A stretch of DNA of 64,000 nt from Lysinibacillus fusiformis. GTDB lineage: Bacteria > Bacillota > Bacilli > Bacillales_A > Planococcaceae. The notes under the pieces were generated by a model. That model worked only from the letters and a program-made list of their open reading frames with translations. It was not told the DNA's origin and made no database searches. The DNA is taken from positions 124,001 to 188,000 of the forward strand of contig NZ_PDFK01000003.1 of NCBI RefSeq assembly GCF_002845985.1, given 5' to 3'. The translations under genes were made by a program, and so were the position numbers. Positions 16,431-24,602 of this stretch are shown in pieces (position 1 is the stretch's first letter; each line of letters opens with the position of its first letter).

Positions 16431-17069
16431 ATGATACTCAATAAACAAGGCTTTGATTTATGGGCGGACGGGTATGATCAAACCGTGCAACTAAGTGAAG
16501 AAAATAATCAATATCCATTTGCAGGCTATAAAGTGATTTTAAATAAAATTTTTAATGAAGTAATGGAGGTTCCTGCTTCCACGGTTTTAGATATTGGCTT
16601 TGGGACAGGTGTATTAACAGCGAAGCTTTATGAACATGGGCACGCCATCAATGGCCTCGATTTCTCATCCAATATGATCGCCATTGCGAAGGAAAAAATG
16701 CCACAGGCCAACTTAATCGAGTGGGACTTAACGAAAGGCTTGCCACCAGCGCTATTACAGCAATCATACGATGCCATTGTTAGTACGTATGCGCTTCATC
16801 ATTTTACAGATGAGCAGAAGATTACGTATATCACACAATTACTACGGCAGCTAACGCCAACTGGTAAAATATTAATTGGCGATGTTGCCTTTGAAACAAG
16901 AGCGCAGCTGGAACAATGCCGTCAAGACAGCAAAGGTTACTGGGATGATGATGAATTTTATTTTGTCCATGAGGAGCTAAAAGCCTCGTTACAGGATATT
17001 TGTCAGCTTAGATTTTATCCGCTATCGCATTGTGGTGGGGTTTTTGTGATAAAAGCTATTACGAGATAA
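16431..17069 (+). CDS. Class I SAM-dependent methyltransferase (YrrT-like)
   Basis: 212 residues from the ATG at 16431 (AGGAGG upstream). SAM-binding motif I is VLDIGFGTGVLTAKL (about residues 53-67), the acidic strand-2 end is INGLDFSSNM, and motif IV-V reads DAIVSTYALHHFTDEQK. The opening FDLWADGYDQTVQ recalls YrrT, a methyltransferase of the methionine salvage/cysteine pathway in Bacillus subtilis, but no mtn or mcc genes flank it, so the substrate stays open. Confidence 0.75.
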   Translation: MILNKQGFDLWADGYDQTVQLSEENNQYPFAGYKVILNKIFNEVMEVPASTVLDIGFGTGVLTAKLYEHGHAINGLDFSSNMIAIAKEKMPQANLIEWDLTKGLPPALLQQSYDAIVSTYALHHFTDEQKITYITQLLRQLTPTGKILIGDVAFETRAQLEQCRQDSKGYWDDDEFYFVHEELKASLQDICQLRFYPLSHCGGVFVIKAITR

Positions 17070-17090
17070 AATGACAGTTCTTCTCCACAT

Positions 17091-17124
17091 AAAAGGAGCT
17101 ATCGAATGGATAGCTCCTTTTATC
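17091..17124. terminator. Bidirectional terminator
   Basis: AAAAGGAGCTA and TAGCTCCTTTT form a perfect 11-bp stem over a 9-base loop between the methyltransferase and the convergent pseudogene, with A and T runs on either side. Confidence 0.85.
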
Positions 17125-17412
17125 TGTTAAGCAAACATCGACAAAATATATTTGCCAGATAGCATAGACAGCGGGGGCGCTCATGACAGAAAATGCTTGG
17201 TTTAAACCAGCTTGTTAAGAGAAAGGCTAGCATAGTAAATAACAGCATACCCACCGCTCCAAAAACGGTGTTTTGTAAGATGATATGAAAGGTATCTTCC
17301 TTCCCATTTTTCATTTGCATGCCCATATTAATAAGCATGAGAATGGGCAAGGCTGTAATGATGCCTGACAAAATCAAAACTTAGATTGGCTTAGTAGTAG
17401 CGCTAACACCAT
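17120..17412 (-). pseudogene. Small membrane protein with two frameshifts
   Basis: The central frame carries two helices (ILSGIITALPILMLINMGMQ and FGAVGMLLFTMLAFLLT). Upstream, a different frame starts ATG at 17412 and gives VLALLLSQSKF; downstream, a third frame gives SVMSAPAVYAIWQIYFVDV, a plausible last helix, while the central frame turns non-hydrophobic and cysteine-rich. Two indels best explain this. The GIITALP piece recalls GGIIAALP of the DUF3147-like protein at 18080, so it may be a decayed relative. Confidence 0.5.
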
Positions 17413-17424
17413 AATGGTGACACC

Positions 17425-17624
17425 TACTAAAGAATAGAATCAGAAGAAAGTAATGATACTGTGGAAAATGCTTGTGTACAATTACCTCTTCATCCTATTT
17501 AGCAAAATATGCAGAAAGATAGGTGGGGACAAAAAATAGAGAGACTATTTCTGAGAAGGCGTGTCTCACTCAATCTATTCAAAAGAAATATCTGAAAATA
17601 TAAACTTTAATAAGCTATCTTTTA
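17425..17624. other. Intergenic stretch, nothing supported
   Basis: Between the membrane pseudogene and the MarR operator I see no gene, hairpin or repeat that I can defend. Confidence 0.4.
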
Positions 17625-17665
17625 ATATATCGCTTTATACGATATAATCGCATAAAGCGATATAT
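17625..17665 (+). promoter_or_regulatory. MarR operator overlapping the -10 box
   Basis: ATATATCGCTTTAT (17625-17638) and ATAAAGCGATATAT (17652-17665) are perfect 14-bp inverted repeats. The 13-base centre contains TATAAT (17643-17648), so a protein bound to the arms would cover the promoter. It lies 13 bases before the MarR start codon and suggests autoregulation. Confidence 0.75.
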
Positions 17666-17678
17666 CAAAGGAGTTAGC

Positions 17679-18080
17679 ATGATGATTAAAGAGATAAATG
17701 ACTATTTTACAACGATATTCTATCATCTACATACAACACATGAGGATGTTATTTCCCATCAAAGCGTACGTATTTTACAGATGATTCAAAAGGAAGAGGA
17801 AGTCACGGTGCGTGATATTGCAGGATTATTAAATATTTCTCATAATACAGCATCAGAGCATGTGAAAAAGCTAGAGCGTCATGGCTGGGTGACGAAAGAA
17901 CGGGGGCGTGACGATCAGCGTAAAGTGATACTTCATTTAACAGCACAAGGTCTACAGGTGCTGAAGAAAAACTCGGAGTTAGATGATGCTAAGCTACAGC
18001 AAGCCCTTCATCAGCTAACTGAACAAGAACAGCAAGCCATCCTCCAGGCATTTCGACGTCTAAGTGAGGTGGCAAAATAA
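17679..18080 (+). CDS. MarR family transcriptional regulator
   Basis: 133 residues with a winged helix: VRILQMIQKEEEVTVRDIAG, recognition helix HNTASEHVKKLERHGWV (about 58-74), and wing residues KERGRDDQRKVILHLTAQG. It follows a perfect inverted repeat that covers its promoter. Its stop codon overlaps the start of a small membrane protein, so the two form an operon; a MarR regulator paired with a membrane protein often controls response to a small toxic compound. Ligand unknown. Confidence 0.85.
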   Translation: MMIKEINDYFTTIFYHLHTTHEDVISHQSVRILQMIQKEEEVTVRDIAGLLNISHNTASEHVKKLERHGWVTKERGRDDQRKVILHLTAQGLQVLKKNSELDDAKLQQALHQLTEQEQQAILQAFRRLSEVAK

Positions 18081-18427
18081 TGTATACATTTTTTAAAATC
18101 CTGAGCTCAGCAGCCATCATTGGTATTGTGACAGAGGTGGCACGAAGGTTTCCTACCTATGGCGGAATTATTGCCGCATTACCATTGGTCAGTATTTTAA
18201 GTATTATTTGGCTAACGGTGCAAAGTGAGCCAAGTGAGCATATTCAGCGCTTTACAGTGGGTGTCATCGTTGGTTTACCAGCAACGATGTGTATGCTTTT
18301 TGTTATTTATATGGCGATGAAATCCTCGATGCATATTGTACTCGCGATTGGTCTCGGTGTGCTGTCATGGGCTGTGTTCCTAAGCATACAAAAGGCCATT
18401 GCAGGTGTTTTTCATATTTCAATGTAA
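18080..18427 (+). CDS. DUF3147-like small membrane protein
   Basis: 115 residues with four hydrophobic segments: TFFKILSSAAIIGIVTEVAR, GGIIAALPLVSILSIIWLTV, FTVGVIVGLPATMCMLFVIY and IVLAIGLGVLSWAVFLSI. The GGIIAALP segment between helices 1 and 2 is the best family clue. The ATG overlaps the stop of the MarR gene. Transport or membrane maintenance is likely but not shown. Confidence 0.6.
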   Translation: MYTFFKILSSAAIIGIVTEVARRFPTYGGIIAALPLVSILSIIWLTVQSEPSEHIQRFTVGVIVGLPATMCMLFVIYMAMKSSMHIVLAIGLGVLSWAVFLSIQKAIAGVFHISM

Positions 18428-18442
18428 AAGGGGGAATTTTAT

Positions 18443-18928
18443 ATGACAATTATGGCGATTCATCAAGTGCCAAAACAAGAGGTAAACCAATTTTTTCAGG
18501 AGCATTGGGGTTCGACCGAGATGGTCATTTCCAGTGGTATCTATAACTGTAGTGAATTAGATGGCTTTGTTTTTGTAAATGAGCAACAAGCAATGATTGG
18601 TTTGATCACCTACATTATACGAGAAAGGGACTGTGAAATCATTTCATTAGATAGTACAGTCGAGGGCAAAGGCATTGGGACAGCTCTTGTGAAAGCCGTC
18701 GAACAGACAGCGGTGGAACAAAACTGTGCAAGCATTTCTTTAATTACCACAAATGATAATTTGCATGCCTTAAAGTTCTATCAAAAACGAGGGTATTGTT
18801 TAATAGAAATACTGCGTAATGCAGTTGAAAAAGCGAGGGTCTATAAGCCTTCTATCCCATTACTCGGCGATGACGGCATTCCGATACGAGATGAAATACG
18901 TTTACAAAAACAACTTGACTTCCAATAA
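18443..18928 (+). CDS. GNAT family N-acetyltransferase
   Basis: 161 residues. The acetyl-CoA loop is DSTVEGKGIGTALVKAVEQT (about residues 72-91), preceded by the beta-4 strand EIISL; the C-terminal motif B is DNLHALKFYQKRGY. ATG at 18443 follows AAGGGGG. It lies 15 bases after the membrane-protein gene and probably belongs to the MarR operon. The last codons are part of the terminator stem. Confidence 0.8.
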   Translation: MTIMAIHQVPKQEVNQFFQEHWGSTEMVISSGIYNCSELDGFVFVNEQQAMIGLITYIIRERDCEIISLDSTVEGKGIGTALVKAVEQTAVEQNCASISLITTNDNLHALKFYQKRGYCLIEILRNAVEKARVYKPSIPLLGDDGIPIRDEIRLQKQLDFQ

Positions 18929-18943
18929 GTCAGGTTGTTTTTT
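18909..18943 (+). terminator. Terminator overlapping the GNAT stop codon
   Basis: AACAACTTGACTT and AAGTCAGGTTGTT pair (one mismatch) over a 5-base loop containing part of the TAA stop; followed by TTTT. Confidence 0.8.
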
Positions 18944-18976
18944 GTTATACTGTGGATGAGGAAAGAGAGGGAAAGC

Positions 18977-19441
18977 ATGAAAAAAATACTATTTATTTTA
19001 GTACTGAGTGTGCTTGTGGTCGGAGCTGTTTTTATGATTTATCTCAAAAGTAATCCACCACTCGCCATCGAAAGCTATACAAGTAAGCAGGGGAATGAGG
19101 CAGTCAAAATCATTGCACTTGAGAATAAGGGCTTGCGTGATATCAAGCTAACACAGCTACTTGTCAATGACCGGCTTCCTGAGAGTACAGAGCTTGTCAT
19201 TAGTAAGTCAGAACCATTCGAGGCGGAAACTAAGCTAGAGGGAAATGAGCATCTATCCTTTCATAAGTTATCACAGCGTACGATTTTACCTCGGCAATAC
19301 ATAGATCCACAAGCCATTGGCAAGGAGCCTCAGCATTATGCGGTTCAAGTCCAAGCTCCTGATATCAGGAAAATAACGATTCAATATGAATATTTAAAAA
19401 TACCCTTTACGCTAACTGCCGAGCTACAAGCAAACAAATAA
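18977..19441 (+). CDS. Membrane-anchored protein of unknown function
   Basis: 154 residues from the ATG at 18977 (AGAGAGGGAAAG upstream). One N-terminal membrane anchor (ILFILVLSVLVVGAVFMIYL) and an outside domain of about 125 residues rich in beta strands, with IIALENKGLRDIKLTQLLVN. No cysteine follows the anchor, so it is not a lipoprotein. First of several small exported proteins in this stretch; no family recognised. Confidence 0.6.
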   Translation: MKKILFILVLSVLVVGAVFMIYLKSNPPLAIESYTSKQGNEAVKIIALENKGLRDIKLTQLLVNDRLPESTELVISKSEPFEAETKLEGNEHLSFHKLSQRTILPRQYIDPQAIGKEPQHYAVQVQAPDIRKITIQYEYLKIPFTLTAELQANK

Positions 19442-19575
19442 CCAATTGCAGAGCAAATTTTGTCTTATCCTTTATGCCTGTGTCAATTCCTAAGATTGTT
19501 TGATGAAAAGCACCTATCCCTCCTAAATCATGGTAATCTTATAGTAACAGCAATTGTGATACTAGGAGGGACCTA

Positions 19576-20082
19576 ATGGCATTTATCATTTGTAGTATAG
19601 TACTATTTATCTGTGTTATCACTGTGGCTTTAGTGTTTAGGAAAAAGTTTTCAAAAAATGATATTATGCTTGACGTGACAGCCACCTGTGAAGGGAGAAA
19701 TGAAGACAATCAAGCAATTATGAAAATATATTTTACGTATTCCATTGGCCGTCTTGTCACAAGGAAACGAGATATCATAGGTAGTATTGAGTGGTCTGAA
19801 GGGTGGATGCCTGTCAGCTATAACTTAAAAGAGCATGGTGTTTATCGTGAGGAAAAACTTCTCTATGCAACGAACGAGCAGTCTTATTCTACCTTTGAAA
19901 TCAATGCGATGAATGCTATTGATGAACAAGGTCGAGGAGAGGGCTATGTTGTCCTTGTACTGGAAAAGCCGAATCCTTCTCATATGTCCAGAGCAGGTGT
20001 TGTACTAGCTGTCACTGCCAATATGGTTACCTATCAATTAGCAGACTCAACCAGCTGGCACAATGATGTGGTGGTCCATTAG
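19576..20082 (+). CDS. Membrane-anchored protein of unknown function
   Basis: 168 residues, ATG at 19576 after TAGGAGGGACCTA. A single N-terminal helix (FIICSIVLFICVITVALVF) precedes a domain with beta character; QGRGEGYVVLVLEKPNPSHM lies towards the end. The membrane topology resembles the gene at 18977, with no obvious sequence relation. A terminator follows at once. Confidence 0.6.
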   Translation: MAFIICSIVLFICVITVALVFRKKFSKNDIMLDVTATCEGRNEDNQAIMKIYFTYSIGRLVTRKRDIIGSIEWSEGWMPVSYNLKEHGVYREEKLLYATNEQSYSTFEINAMNAIDEQGRGEGYVVLVLEKPNPSHMSRAGVVLAVTANMVTYQLADSTSWHNDVVVH

Positions 20083-20109
20083 CTATCCAATTTATTGGAT
20101 AGCTTTTTT
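20081..20109 (+). terminator. Terminator after the 19576 gene
   Basis: AGCTATCCAA and TTGGATAGCT, perfect 10-bp stem over TTTA, then TTTTT. Confidence 0.85.
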
Positions 20110-20203
20110 GGTGCTTAAAAGTAAATTTAGGCCGTTTATGGAACCAAATGGTGGGAATATCGTATAGAAAGAGGAAGGACTTGTAGGGTGAAGGAGGATA
20201 TGG

Positions 20204-20771
20204 ATGTCCAAATGTTCAAGCAATAGCTATGACTTAAAGCTAGTCGCAATCGATGAGCAAATATATGCACTTTTACAGCAACGTAAAGAGGTATGCAGTC
20301 ATACCTCAGATTTTCCCTCAGATGAAATCATTTCGGAATGGGCACAGCAATAGGGTTTCGATCACACTTTTTTTAGCTATGTTCTTTCACTTAATGAGAA
20401 GAGAAAAATACTATAATCCAAAAGTAGAACCAGCAGGCTTCCGTCACTATATCCCTGTGTTACAAACGGTAGAAAAGGGAGGGCGATTGTATACGCTTTC
20501 TTCTATTCGTCAATATGAAAATGCCAGTATTGTGCAGTTATTAGTTGATTGGGATGAGCAGCAAGAACCAGAGCAAACGATTCAACTCATTGATGAGTCC
20601 TATGAATGCCAAATTAGAGGTACAAGAGGCTCGAATGGGCATGAAAGCAGTACATTTATTGTGACACCACCCTTGCCAGAAGATATCCAAGGATTTGATT
20701 TTGTTTTTACACAATACGAAGATGTTTTTGAGGAAAAACCTACAGGATGGGCTGTCACCATACATGGTTAG
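20204..20771 (+). pseudogene. Protein of unknown function, broken by stop and frameshift
   Basis: An ATG at 20204 with AAGGAGG 6 bases upstream opens MSKCSSNSYDLKLVAIDEQI, continues through LLQQRKEV to a TAG at 20351, and reads on in the same frame as GFDHTFFSYVLSLNEKRKIL to TAA. The rest of the protein lies in another frame: YYNPKVEPAGFRHYIPVLQT through FVFTQYEDVFEEKPTGWAVT to TAG at 20769. One nonsense change and one indel near 20405 explain all of this. The longer open frame that begins at 20253 is only partly native; its first 50 residues are out of frame. The N-terminal part has a chorismate-mutase-like look (AIDEQIYALLQQRKE) but is too short to assign. Confidence 0.6.
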
Positions 20772-20783
20772 GAGGAATGTTCA

Positions 20784-21143
20784 ATGAAAAAATGGCTTTT
20801 TCCATTGGTCATCGTAGTCATTCTAGTAGCGGCCTGTCAAAGCCCTGAGCAAGAGGTGCACTATATTGCCAAAAGTGAGCATTGGAAAGCGATCTATCAC
20901 AGTAATGGTGATGAGGGTTTACGCTTATTTTATCTAGGGAATCATGATGATCTAGGACCCTTAGAAATCACGATTGAGGGGACAAAAGAATCCCAAAGTT
21001 TAAGCGATGTTCAGTTAAATAAAGATGGCTATTATTCCTTCACAAAGAAAGAAAGTGAGAAAATTTTTAAACGAGAGACAAAGCCAATGGTTCATGTGCA
21101 ATGGCAATCTGATAGCGAGACTTTAGAAGTGAAAAATCATTAG
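20784..21143 (+). CDS. Small lipoprotein of unknown function
   Basis: 119 residues, lipobox VAAC at Cys 18, ATG at 20784 after TAGGAGGAATGTTCA. The mature part is beta-rich and charged, with YHSNGDEGLRLFYLGNHDD. It lies 12 bases downstream of the broken gene and may have shared a transcript with it. No family recognised. Confidence 0.65.
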   Translation: MKKWLFPLVIVVILVAACQSPEQEVHYIAKSEHWKAIYHSNGDEGLRLFYLGNHDDLGPLEITIEGTKESQSLSDVQLNKDGYYSFTKKESEKIFKRETKPMVHVQWQSDSETLEVKNH

Positions 21144-21157
21144 GAGATAATAAAAAT

Positions 21158-21388
21158 ATGCGAATTGAACAACGCGAGGATGTAGTCATCATAAATGGAT
21201 TGGAGATTAGTGGATCTATTCAAAAAAACAAAAAATGCACCACATGCCAAAGTCAGATTATTTATGATGACACGTTCGATAGTTATTTTTGTGCAAGCTG
21301 TAATGAGTGGCTTGAGGAGGCATGTGAAGATCCGCATTGCACCTACTGCGTCCAACGACCAGACTCCCCATTGTCAGACAATCGCTAA
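21158..21388 (+). CDS. Small zinc-ribbon-type protein
   Basis: 76 residues with three Cys pairs: CTTCQS, FCASCNEW and CEDPHCTYC. The first two C-x2-C knuckles look like a zinc ribbon; a third C-x4-C-x2-C cluster with His follows. ATG at 21158 after AGGAG with 14 bases spacing, or slightly less if the site is read as GGAGATAA. Probably cytoplasmic; role unknown. Confidence 0.55.
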   Translation: MRIEQREDVVIINGLEISGSIQKNKKCTTCQSQIIYDDTFDSYFCASCNEWLEEACEDPHCTYCVQRPDSPLSDNR

Positions 21389-21484
21389 ATTTTTTTATTT
21401 TCATGTTTGACAAAAAATCCATGATTCGTTATAGTAATTAACAATTTCATACAAAAATGAAATAAGCAATGATAAGGATAAGAG

Positions 21485-21708
21485 ATTCGATTAACCATTT
21501 TCAGAGAGGGAAGTACTGGCTGCAAGCTTCCTAATGTTGTGATCCCATCTTACTACCTTGGAGCTGTGCTTGGAAACTTGCACCGTCTTTTGCTACGTTA
21601 CAGCAAAGTCAATGAGCCACTAGCACATAAACTAGTGGGAATTTGGGTGGAACCACGGGTAATAACACATACTCGTCCCTTCTTAGGGGCGGTTATGTGT
21701 TTTTTTTA
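21485..21708 (+). promoter_or_regulatory. T-box riboswitch (Thr specifier) of thrS
   Basis: Stem I begins around 21500 with the AGAGAGGGAAGTACTGG element; the specifier loop holds ACC (21555-21557), a threonine codon. The antiterminator T-box is at about 21645-21660 (GGGTGGAACCACGGG), in which UGGA can pair with the uncharged tRNA 3' end. The competing terminator follows at 21663-21708. Uncharged tRNA-Thr would permit read-through into thrS. Confidence 0.9.
21663..21708 (+). terminator. T-box-controlled terminator
   Basis: AACACATACTCGTCCC and GGGGCGGTTATGTGTT form the stem, followed by eight T. Mutually exclusive with the T-box antiterminator. Confidence 0.85.
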
Positions 21709-21795
21709 TTTTGATTCAGCAAATATTTTTTGTATCGAAAGCATAGCGGCAGATATAGAAGGCCCTTTCCGAAGGGGAACGGAATCAAGATAAAA

Positions 21796-21876
21796 GCCTC
21801 TGGCGGATGTCCTAGATTTTGAAGAGTAGCTTTTCGAGCTTGCTTGAAAAAAATCAGGACACAATTACCCCGAGGC
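21796..21876. repeat. Palindromic REP-like element before thrS
   Basis: GCCTC at 21796 pairs with GAGGC at 21876; inside, GTCCTAGATTTT pairs with AAAATCAGGAC; the centre is GAGTAGCTTTTCGAGCTTGC. The element of about 80 bases lies between the T-box terminator and the thrS ribosome binding site. A partly similar stretch occurs at 62090-62195, and both are joined to AATCAAGATAAA, so it may be a dispersed intergenic repeat. Copy number in the genome is not visible here. Confidence 0.45.
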
Positions 21877-21911
21877 GTAAATGATTTTATAACAAAAAAG
21901 GAGTAGAGAAC

Positions 21912-23828
21912 ATGTCAAATCAAGATATTCACATTCAATTTCCAGATGGTCAACAGCAAACTTTTACAAAAGGCGTGACACTAACCGATATTGCGCAAGC
22001 TATTCGTCCTGAGCTTCGCAAAAAGGCAGTAGCAGGAAGTGTTAATGGAACCATCGTTGATTTGACGCACCCGATTACAGCAGATGCTCAAATTTCATTG
22101 TACGATGCAAGCTCGAAGGAAGGGATCGAGGTTATTCGCCATTCAACAGCTCATCTATTAGCTCAGGCGATTAAACGACTTTACCCCCATGCCCAATTTG
22201 GGGTAGGACCAGTGATTGAAAATGGTTTTTATTATGATATAGAGATTGCAGATACGCTAACACCGAGTGATTTGCAGCGAATTGAGAAAAAGATGAAACA
22301 AATTGTGCAGGAAAATGTCCCGATTCACAGGCGCGAAGTGTCACGACAAGAAGCCAAACAATTATTTGTGCATGATGCGTTAAAGCTAGAACTGTTGGAG
22401 GCAATACCTGCGAATGAGACAGTAACGATTTATGAGCAAGGAGAGTTTTACGATTTATGTCGCGGCCCTCATGTTTCAGCCACAGGTAAGTTGCAGCACT
22501 TTAAATTAATGCAGGTGTCAGGTGCGTATTGGCGTGGCGATAGCAACAATCAAATGCTCCAGCGTATTTATGGAGTAGCTTTTGCCACAAAAGAAGAATT
22601 GCACAATCATTTTGTATTTTTGGAGGAAGCGGAAAAACGGAATCATCGCAAGCTAGGCAAAGAACTATCGTTATTTATGTTTTCAGAGGAAGCACCTGGC
22701 ATGCCTTTTTATTTAGCAAACGGTCAAATTTTACGCAATGAGCTGGAATCGTATTTGCGCAATCTACAAGCGAAGTATGACTATAGAGAAGTACGGACTC
22801 CACTGATGATGAACCAACGTCTTTGGGAGCAGTCGGGACATTGGGACCACTATAAGGATAATATGTATTTTACACAGGTCGATGATCAGAGCTTTGCCTT
22901 AAAGCCTATGAACTGCCCTGGTCATATGCTGATTTTTAAAAATTCCTTACACTCTTATAGAGATTTACCCATTCGTATGGCGGAATTTGGGCAAGTGCAC
23001 CGACATGAATTTAGTGGAGCCTTGAATGGTCTATTACGTGTACGTTCATTTTGTCAGGATGATGCCCATATTTTCGTAACACCACAGCAAATTGAAGATG
23101 AAATTGCCTTGGCATTAAACATTATTGATGAAGTGTACAACGTCTTTGGCTTCGAGTATACGATTGAATTATCGACACGACCAGATGATTATATGGGTGA
23201 TTTGGCTTTGTGGGATCAAGCGGAGGGGGCACTGGAAAATGTCCTCAAGAATTTAGGTATTGCCTATACGATTAATGAGGGCGATGGGGCATTCTATGGA
23301 CCGAAGATTGACATCCATATTAAGGATGCCATCCAGCGCAGTCATCAGTGTGCAACGGTTCAGCTTGATTTCCAGCTACCGGAGAAATTTGATTTAACGT
23401 ATATTAATGAAAATAATGAAAAAGTAAGACCTGTTGTTATTCATCGGGCAGTGTTTGGCTCGATTGACCGCTTCTTAGGTATTTTAATTGAACATTTCAG
23501 CGGAGCATTTCCGACTTGGCTTGCACCACAGCAAGTACTAGTGATTGGTGTAGCAGACGTGCATCAAGCTTATGCTAAGCAAGTAGTAGAAGCTTTACAA
23601 CAGGAACAAATTCGTGTGCAATTAGATGATCGTCAAGAAAAGCTCGGTAAAAAGATACGCGAAGCCCAATTGCAAAAAATACCGTATATTATTGTTATTG
23701 GTGATCGAGAGGTTGCCAATCAAAGTGTAGCTGTACGTAGACATGGTCAGCAAGATTCCACTGACAAAACACTACAGCAGTTACGAGATGAAATAAAGAC
23801 AGCCATCCAACAAAAAAGTTTATCTTAA
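21912..23828 (+). CDS. thrS: Threonyl-tRNA synthetase
   Basis: 638 residues, complete: TGS domain (1-64), editing domain with HSTAH at 77-81 and the second metal part YDLCRGPHVS, then the class II core with MNCPGHMLIF, motif 2 RVRSFCQDDAHIF, GPKIDIHIKD and motif 3 HRAVFGSIDRFLGILIEHF, and the anticodon-binding domain from about 540 (VLVIGVADVHQAYA). Cytoplasmic; charges tRNA-Thr. It is preceded by a Thr T-box and AAAGGAG. Length and the EFGQVHRHEFSGALNG segment make it look closer to ThrZ than to ThrS of Bacillus subtilis as I remember them; the general symbol is used. Confidence 0.95.
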   Translation: MSNQDIHIQFPDGQQQTFTKGVTLTDIAQAIRPELRKKAVAGSVNGTIVDLTHPITADAQISLYDASSKEGIEVIRHSTAHLLAQAIKRLYPHAQFGVGPVIENGFYYDIEIADTLTPSDLQRIEKKMKQIVQENVPIHRREVSRQEAKQLFVHDALKLELLEAIPANETVTIYEQGEFYDLCRGPHVSATGKLQHFKLMQVSGAYWRGDSNNQMLQRIYGVAFATKEELHNHFVFLEEAEKRNHRKLGKELSLFMFSEEAPGMPFYLANGQILRNELESYLRNLQAKYDYREVRTPLMMNQRLWEQSGHWDHYKDNMYFTQVDDQSFALKPMNCPGHMLIFKNSLHSYRDLPIRMAEFGQVHRHEFSGALNGLLRVRSFCQDDAHIFVTPQQIEDEIALALNIIDEVYNVFGFEYTIELSTRPDDYMGDLALWDQAEGALENVLKNLGIAYTINEGDGAFYGPKIDIHIKDAIQRSHQCATVQLDFQLPEKFDLTYINENNEKVRPVVIHRAVFGSIDRFLGILIEHFSGAFPTWLAPQQVLVIGVADVHQAYAKQVVEALQQEQIRVQLDDRQEKLGKKIREAQLQKIPYIIVIGDREVANQSVAVRRHGQQDSTDKTLQQLRDEIKTAIQQKSLS

Positions 23829-23845
23829 TAGTCAGCTATAGAAAA

Positions 23846-23887
23846 GAAAGCTTGCTTTGAATGAAGAACATTCGAAGCAAGCTTTTC
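23846..23887. terminator. Terminator after thrS
   Basis: AAAGCTTGCTTTGAATG and CATTCGAAGCAAGCTTTT, a stem of 16-17 bp over AAGAA; T run is short but the stem is very strong. Confidence 0.8.
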
Positions 23888-23957
23888 AATTATTAAAATT
23901 ATTTATTTCTATTTTTTGAAATGACTACTAGAATCTACATGATGTGCATACAATGAA

Positions 23958-24428
23958 TTAAAGGTGCTTGGTACTTTCTTGAAAATGCGAATGTCCCAGT
24001 AAAATTTCCTGGGTTTCAGCGTCGATGACAAGAAATTTGCGATAGGTCTCATCGGTATTGTGCTGAAAGGATGCTAAAAAATAAACTTGTCGATTGGGAT
24101 GAATAAAAGTATGTTGAGAGAGGTCTATTGTTTCCTGTTTACCATCTGTTTGTAAATAAAAGCTCTGTGTCGCATTTGCTACATCTTTAAAAGCCATCTT
24201 TTGACGAATATTCAATGAAGCATTGGTATATTCCTCATAAATTGCACGATTAAGCTGCTGATAAAATTCGTCCTCATCACGAAACGATTGAAATTGGTTG
24301 TTTGGATATTGATATAGTGTGTTTATTTCAGTTGGTGTGCAAAGTGTGGGTGTTGTATGGTCTACTGAATGTTGAGGTGGCAATATTATTTTGGAAACAA
24401 CCATAAAAGTTAAGAAAAATACGTGCAT
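23958..24428 (-). CDS. Exported protein of unknown function
   Basis: 156 residues, ATG at 24428 with TTGGAGGTTGAACG upstream. A short hydrophobic N-terminus (VFFLTFMVVSKIILP) suggests a signal peptide without a clear cleavage site. The body has FYQQLNRAIYEEYTNASLNI and later VYFLASFQHNTDETYRKFLV, then IDAETQEILLGHSHF, a pattern of a small alpha/beta domain. No family recognised. Confidence 0.55.
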   Translation of the reverse strand: MHVFFLTFMVVSKIILPPQHSVDHTTPTLCTPTEINTLYQYPNNQFQSFRDEDEFYQQLNRAIYEEYTNASLNIRQKMAFKDVANATQSFYLQTDGKQETIDLSQHTFIHPNRQVYFLASFQHNTDETYRKFLVIDAETQEILLGHSHFQESTKHL

Positions 24429-24602
24429 CGTTCAACCTCCAAATGTTTTCTTATCAAAAACATCGCCTAGTTTTTCTTACTCTATACATAAAAACGCTGG
24501 CTAGAGGGAATGCATGTATCATCCTGGATAAAACCAGCCAAAGAAAGTTGGTCTGGCTTTATCACTATCTATTCTTTCTTCTATATATATGCCTCGTTAT
24601 GA

